From Novosphingobium sp. UBA6272 (GTDB taxonomy: Bacteria > Pseudomonadota > Alphaproteobacteria > Sphingomonadales > Sphingomonadaceae), in assembly GCF_002440635.1 (NCBI RefSeq), contig NZ_DJUW01000033.1, positions 1-64,000 on the forward strand: DNA of 64,000 nt, read 5' to 3'. The first letter of the stretch is position 1. Every line of letters starts with the position of its first letter. Both the position numbers and the translations under genes were made by a program. Below the pieces are notes generated by a model. It saw only the letters and a program-made list of their open reading frames with translations, did not search any database and was not told where the DNA came from. Of this stretch, positions 62,531 through 64,000 are shown piece after piece.

Positions 62531-63313
62531 ATGTCCCGTCGCCGCCAGATCTACGAAGGCAAGGCCAAGATCCTTTATGAGGGTCCCGAGCCGGGCACGA
62601 TCATCCAGTATTTCAAGGACGATGCCACCGCCTTCAATGCCCAGAAGAAGGGCACGATCAACGGCAAGGGCGTGATCAACAACCGGATCAGCGAATATGT
62701 CTTCACCCGCCTGAACCACATCGGCATCCCGACCCACTTCATCAAGCGGCTCAATATGCGCGAGCAGCTGGTCCGGCAGGTCGAAATCGTGCCGATCGAA
62801 GTGGTGGTGCGTAACGTCGCGGCCGGATCGATTTCGACCCGGCTTGGCATCCCCGAGGGCGAGCCGCTGCCGCACACCCTGATCGAATACTACTATAAGG
62901 ACGACGCACTTGGCGATCCGCTGATCGCCGAAGAGCACATCGCCTGCTTTGGCTGGGCATCGAATGAGGAGATGCAGGACATCTCGGCGATGGCGATCCG
63001 GGTCAACGATTTCATGTGCGGGATGTTTGCCGCGATCAACATCCGGCTGGTCGATTTCAAGCTGGAATTCGGGCGCCTGTGGGACGGCGATTACAGCCGG
63101 ATCATCCTGGCCGACGAGATCAGCCCCGATGGCTGCCGTCTGTGGGACATGACCACCGGCGAAAAGCTCGACAAGGACCGCTTCCGCCGCGATCTGGGCG
63201 GTGAGGAAGAGGCCTATCAGGAGGTCGCCCGGCGGCTCGGCCTGCTCGAAACCGATAACGGGCCGAGCGAAGTGTTCGACCTTTCGGCGCACCGCAAGCT
63301 GCGCGGGAAGTAA
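62531..63313 (+). CDS. purC: Phosphoribosylaminoimidazole-succinocarboxamide synthase
   Basis: A 260-residue enzyme (SAICAR synthase) that couples CAIR to aspartate using ATP, in purine synthesis. YEGKAKILYEG near the N-terminus is the phosphate-binding loop, EVVVRNVAAGSISTRLGI and LVDFKLEFGR, LADEISPDGCRLWD are the family motifs. Length is standard. AAGGAAG precedes the ATG. The DUF924 gene begins on its stop codon. purF lies far off, so the purine genes are scattered. Confidence 0.97.
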   Translation: MSRRRQIYEGKAKILYEGPEPGTIIQYFKDDATAFNAQKKGTINGKGVINNRISEYVFTRLNHIGIPTHFIKRLNMREQLVRQVEIVPIEVVVRNVAAGSISTRLGIPEGEPLPHTLIEYYYKDDALGDPLIAEEHIACFGWASNEEMQDISAMAIRVNDFMCGMFAAINIRLVDFKLEFGRLWDGDYSRIILADEISPDGCRLWDMTTGEKLDKDRFRRDLGGEEEAYQEVARRLGLLETDNGPSEVFDLSAHRKLRGK

Positions 63314-63867
63314 TGGCCCTGCCCGCCGCGGCAGAGATCATCGCCTTCTGGCGCGAGGCCGGACCGCCCAGGTGGTTCGCCAAGGACGACGCGTTCGATG
63401 CCGAGATTGCCCGGCGCTTTGCAGAGGCGCATCACGCCGCGGCGCGGGGTGAGCTGGCGGATTGGCAAGCCAGCGCGGAGGGCGCGCTCGCGCTACTGCT
63501 GCTGCTCGACCAGTTTCCGCGCAACCTGTGGCGCGGTTCGGCCCATGCCTTCGCCACCGATCCGCTGGCCCGCAGCCTGGCCCGCGCCGCGCTGGATGCC
63601 GGGCATGATCAGGCCGGCGATCCGGCGCTGCGGGTGTTCTTCTATCTGCCGTTCGAGCATTCGGAGAATCTGGCCGACCAGGACCTGAGCCTCGCCAAGT
63701 GTCAGGCTCTGGATGCCGAAAGCGGCAGCACCTGGAGCGAGTGGGCAGCGATGCACCGCGACATCATCTTGCGCTTTGGCCGCTTCCCGCACCGCAACGC
63801 CTGCATGGGGCGCGAAAGCACGGCGGAGGAGCTGGCGTTCCTGGCGGAGGGCGGCTTTTCGGGCTGA
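63313..63867 (+). CDS. DUF924 family protein
   Basis: A 184-residue helical, tetratricopeptide-like protein of the DUF924 family: PPRWFAKDDAFDAEIARRF near the N-terminus, LLLLDQFPRNLWRGSAHAF, FFYLPFEHSENLADQ, and HRDIILRFGRFPHRNACMGRESTAEE are the conserved blocks. Function is unknown. Its ATG shares a base with the purC stop (TAATG), so the two are coupled. Confidence 0.9.
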   Translation: MALPAAAEIIAFWREAGPPRWFAKDDAFDAEIARRFAEAHHAAARGELADWQASAEGALALLLLLDQFPRNLWRGSAHAFATDPLARSLARAALDAGHDQAGDPALRVFFYLPFEHSENLADQDLSLAKCQALDAESGSTWSEWAAMHRDIILRFGRFPHRNACMGRESTAEELAFLAEGGFSG

Positions 63868-63919
63868 CCCGCCCCGACGGGCACTTGCCCTGCGCCCCGC
63901 AATCGGCCACCAAGCCACC

Positions 63920-64000
63920 ATGCAAAACCGCAAGCTGCTGTTCGTCCTTTCGATTTCCACCCTGGCCCTCGCCGCCTGCGCCCCGCAGGTCAAACAGGTT
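63920..64000 (+). CDS. Lipoprotein N-terminus (cut by window end)
   Basis: The first 27 codons of a gene that runs off the window. MQNRKLLFVLSISTLALAAC is a lipoprotein signal with lipobox LAAC, followed by APQVKQV. The rest is not visible, so no function can be given. The ATG lies 53 bp after the DUF924 stop on the same strand. Confidence 0.55.
   Translation, partial: MQNRKLLFVLSISTLALAACAPQVKQV

Overview
The window looks like ordinary chromosomal sequence of a GC-rich alphaproteobacterium of the order Sphingomonadales (Sphingomonadaceae or Erythrobacteraceae). The evidence is the protein families and their divergence (two large TonB-dependent receptors, an S9 peptidase, a DnaE whose PHP histidines are lost, a DAPG-hydrolase-like protein, CFA synthases), the high GC, the many GTG/TTG starts with 1-11 bp gene overlaps, and several families of short palindromic repeats I associate with sphingomonads. 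No rRNA, tRNA, CRISPR array, transposase or prophage was found.

Layout. 1-10 kb: a DUF559 nuclease gene enclosed by inverted hairpin repeats, dapA, a soluble lytic transglycosylase with greB and a DUF4169 gene, a palindromic repeat, a GMC oxidoreductase, a POT-family peptide transporter, a secreted IalB-like protein, rlmN and two small envelope proteins. 10-19 kb: a coupled run (membrane protein, folM-like, folB, TMEM165-family transporter), a CFA synthase, an acyltransferase-3 protein, an unknown membrane protein, DUF1801 plus DAPG-hydrolase-like genes, and argG. 19.1-20 kb: an 850-bp gene-free stretch with an inverted repeat, two DnaA-box-like 9-mers and a GGA-rich putative structured RNA ending in a strong hairpin. 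20-30 kb, mostly minus strand: Nudix hydrolase, RNA methyltransferase, nnr, ilvD, a 262-bp element with terminal inverted repeats, N-formylglutamate amidohydrolase, ispE, a secreted protein, and ETF-ubiquinone oxidoreductase. 29-34 kb, plus strand: a UDG-like protein, a second lytic transglycosylase, moaB, a lipoprotein gene broken by an in-frame TAG, and a radical-SAM protein with a canonical alphaproteobacterial SOS box just before its start. 34-43.8 kb, minus strand: DUF1330, acyl-CoA ligase, dnaE, glutathione peroxidase, an unknown, lolD, lolC/E and a SIMPL protein. 43.9-48.3 kb: purF, an SDR, and two PilZ proteins on either side of a second CFA-synthase-like gene. 48.4-60.2 kb: TonB receptor, dacB (PBP4), nitrilase, GNAT, SnoaL-like, a second TonB receptor and an S9 peptidase. 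60.3-64 kb: a DNA methyltransferase fused to a nuclease-like domain, purC, DUF924 and the start of a lipoprotein gene.

The genes are mainly housekeeping: lysine, arginine, branched-chain, purine, isoprenoid and folate/pterin biosynthesis, peptidoglycan turnover, lipoprotein sorting, electron transfer and fatty acid activation. The most interesting material lies in the small elements between and inside them: (i) the DUF559 gene fitted exactly between two repeats whose inner stems differ in sequence but keep pairing; (ii) a palindromic repeat family present at two intergenic sites, in opposite arrangements, and also in frame inside dnaE; (iii) the GGA-rich RNA candidate; (iv) the methyltransferase-nuclease fusion with a compositionally distinct central region; and (v) the SOS box before the radical-SAM gene. 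All calls come from reading the sequence; no database search was run.
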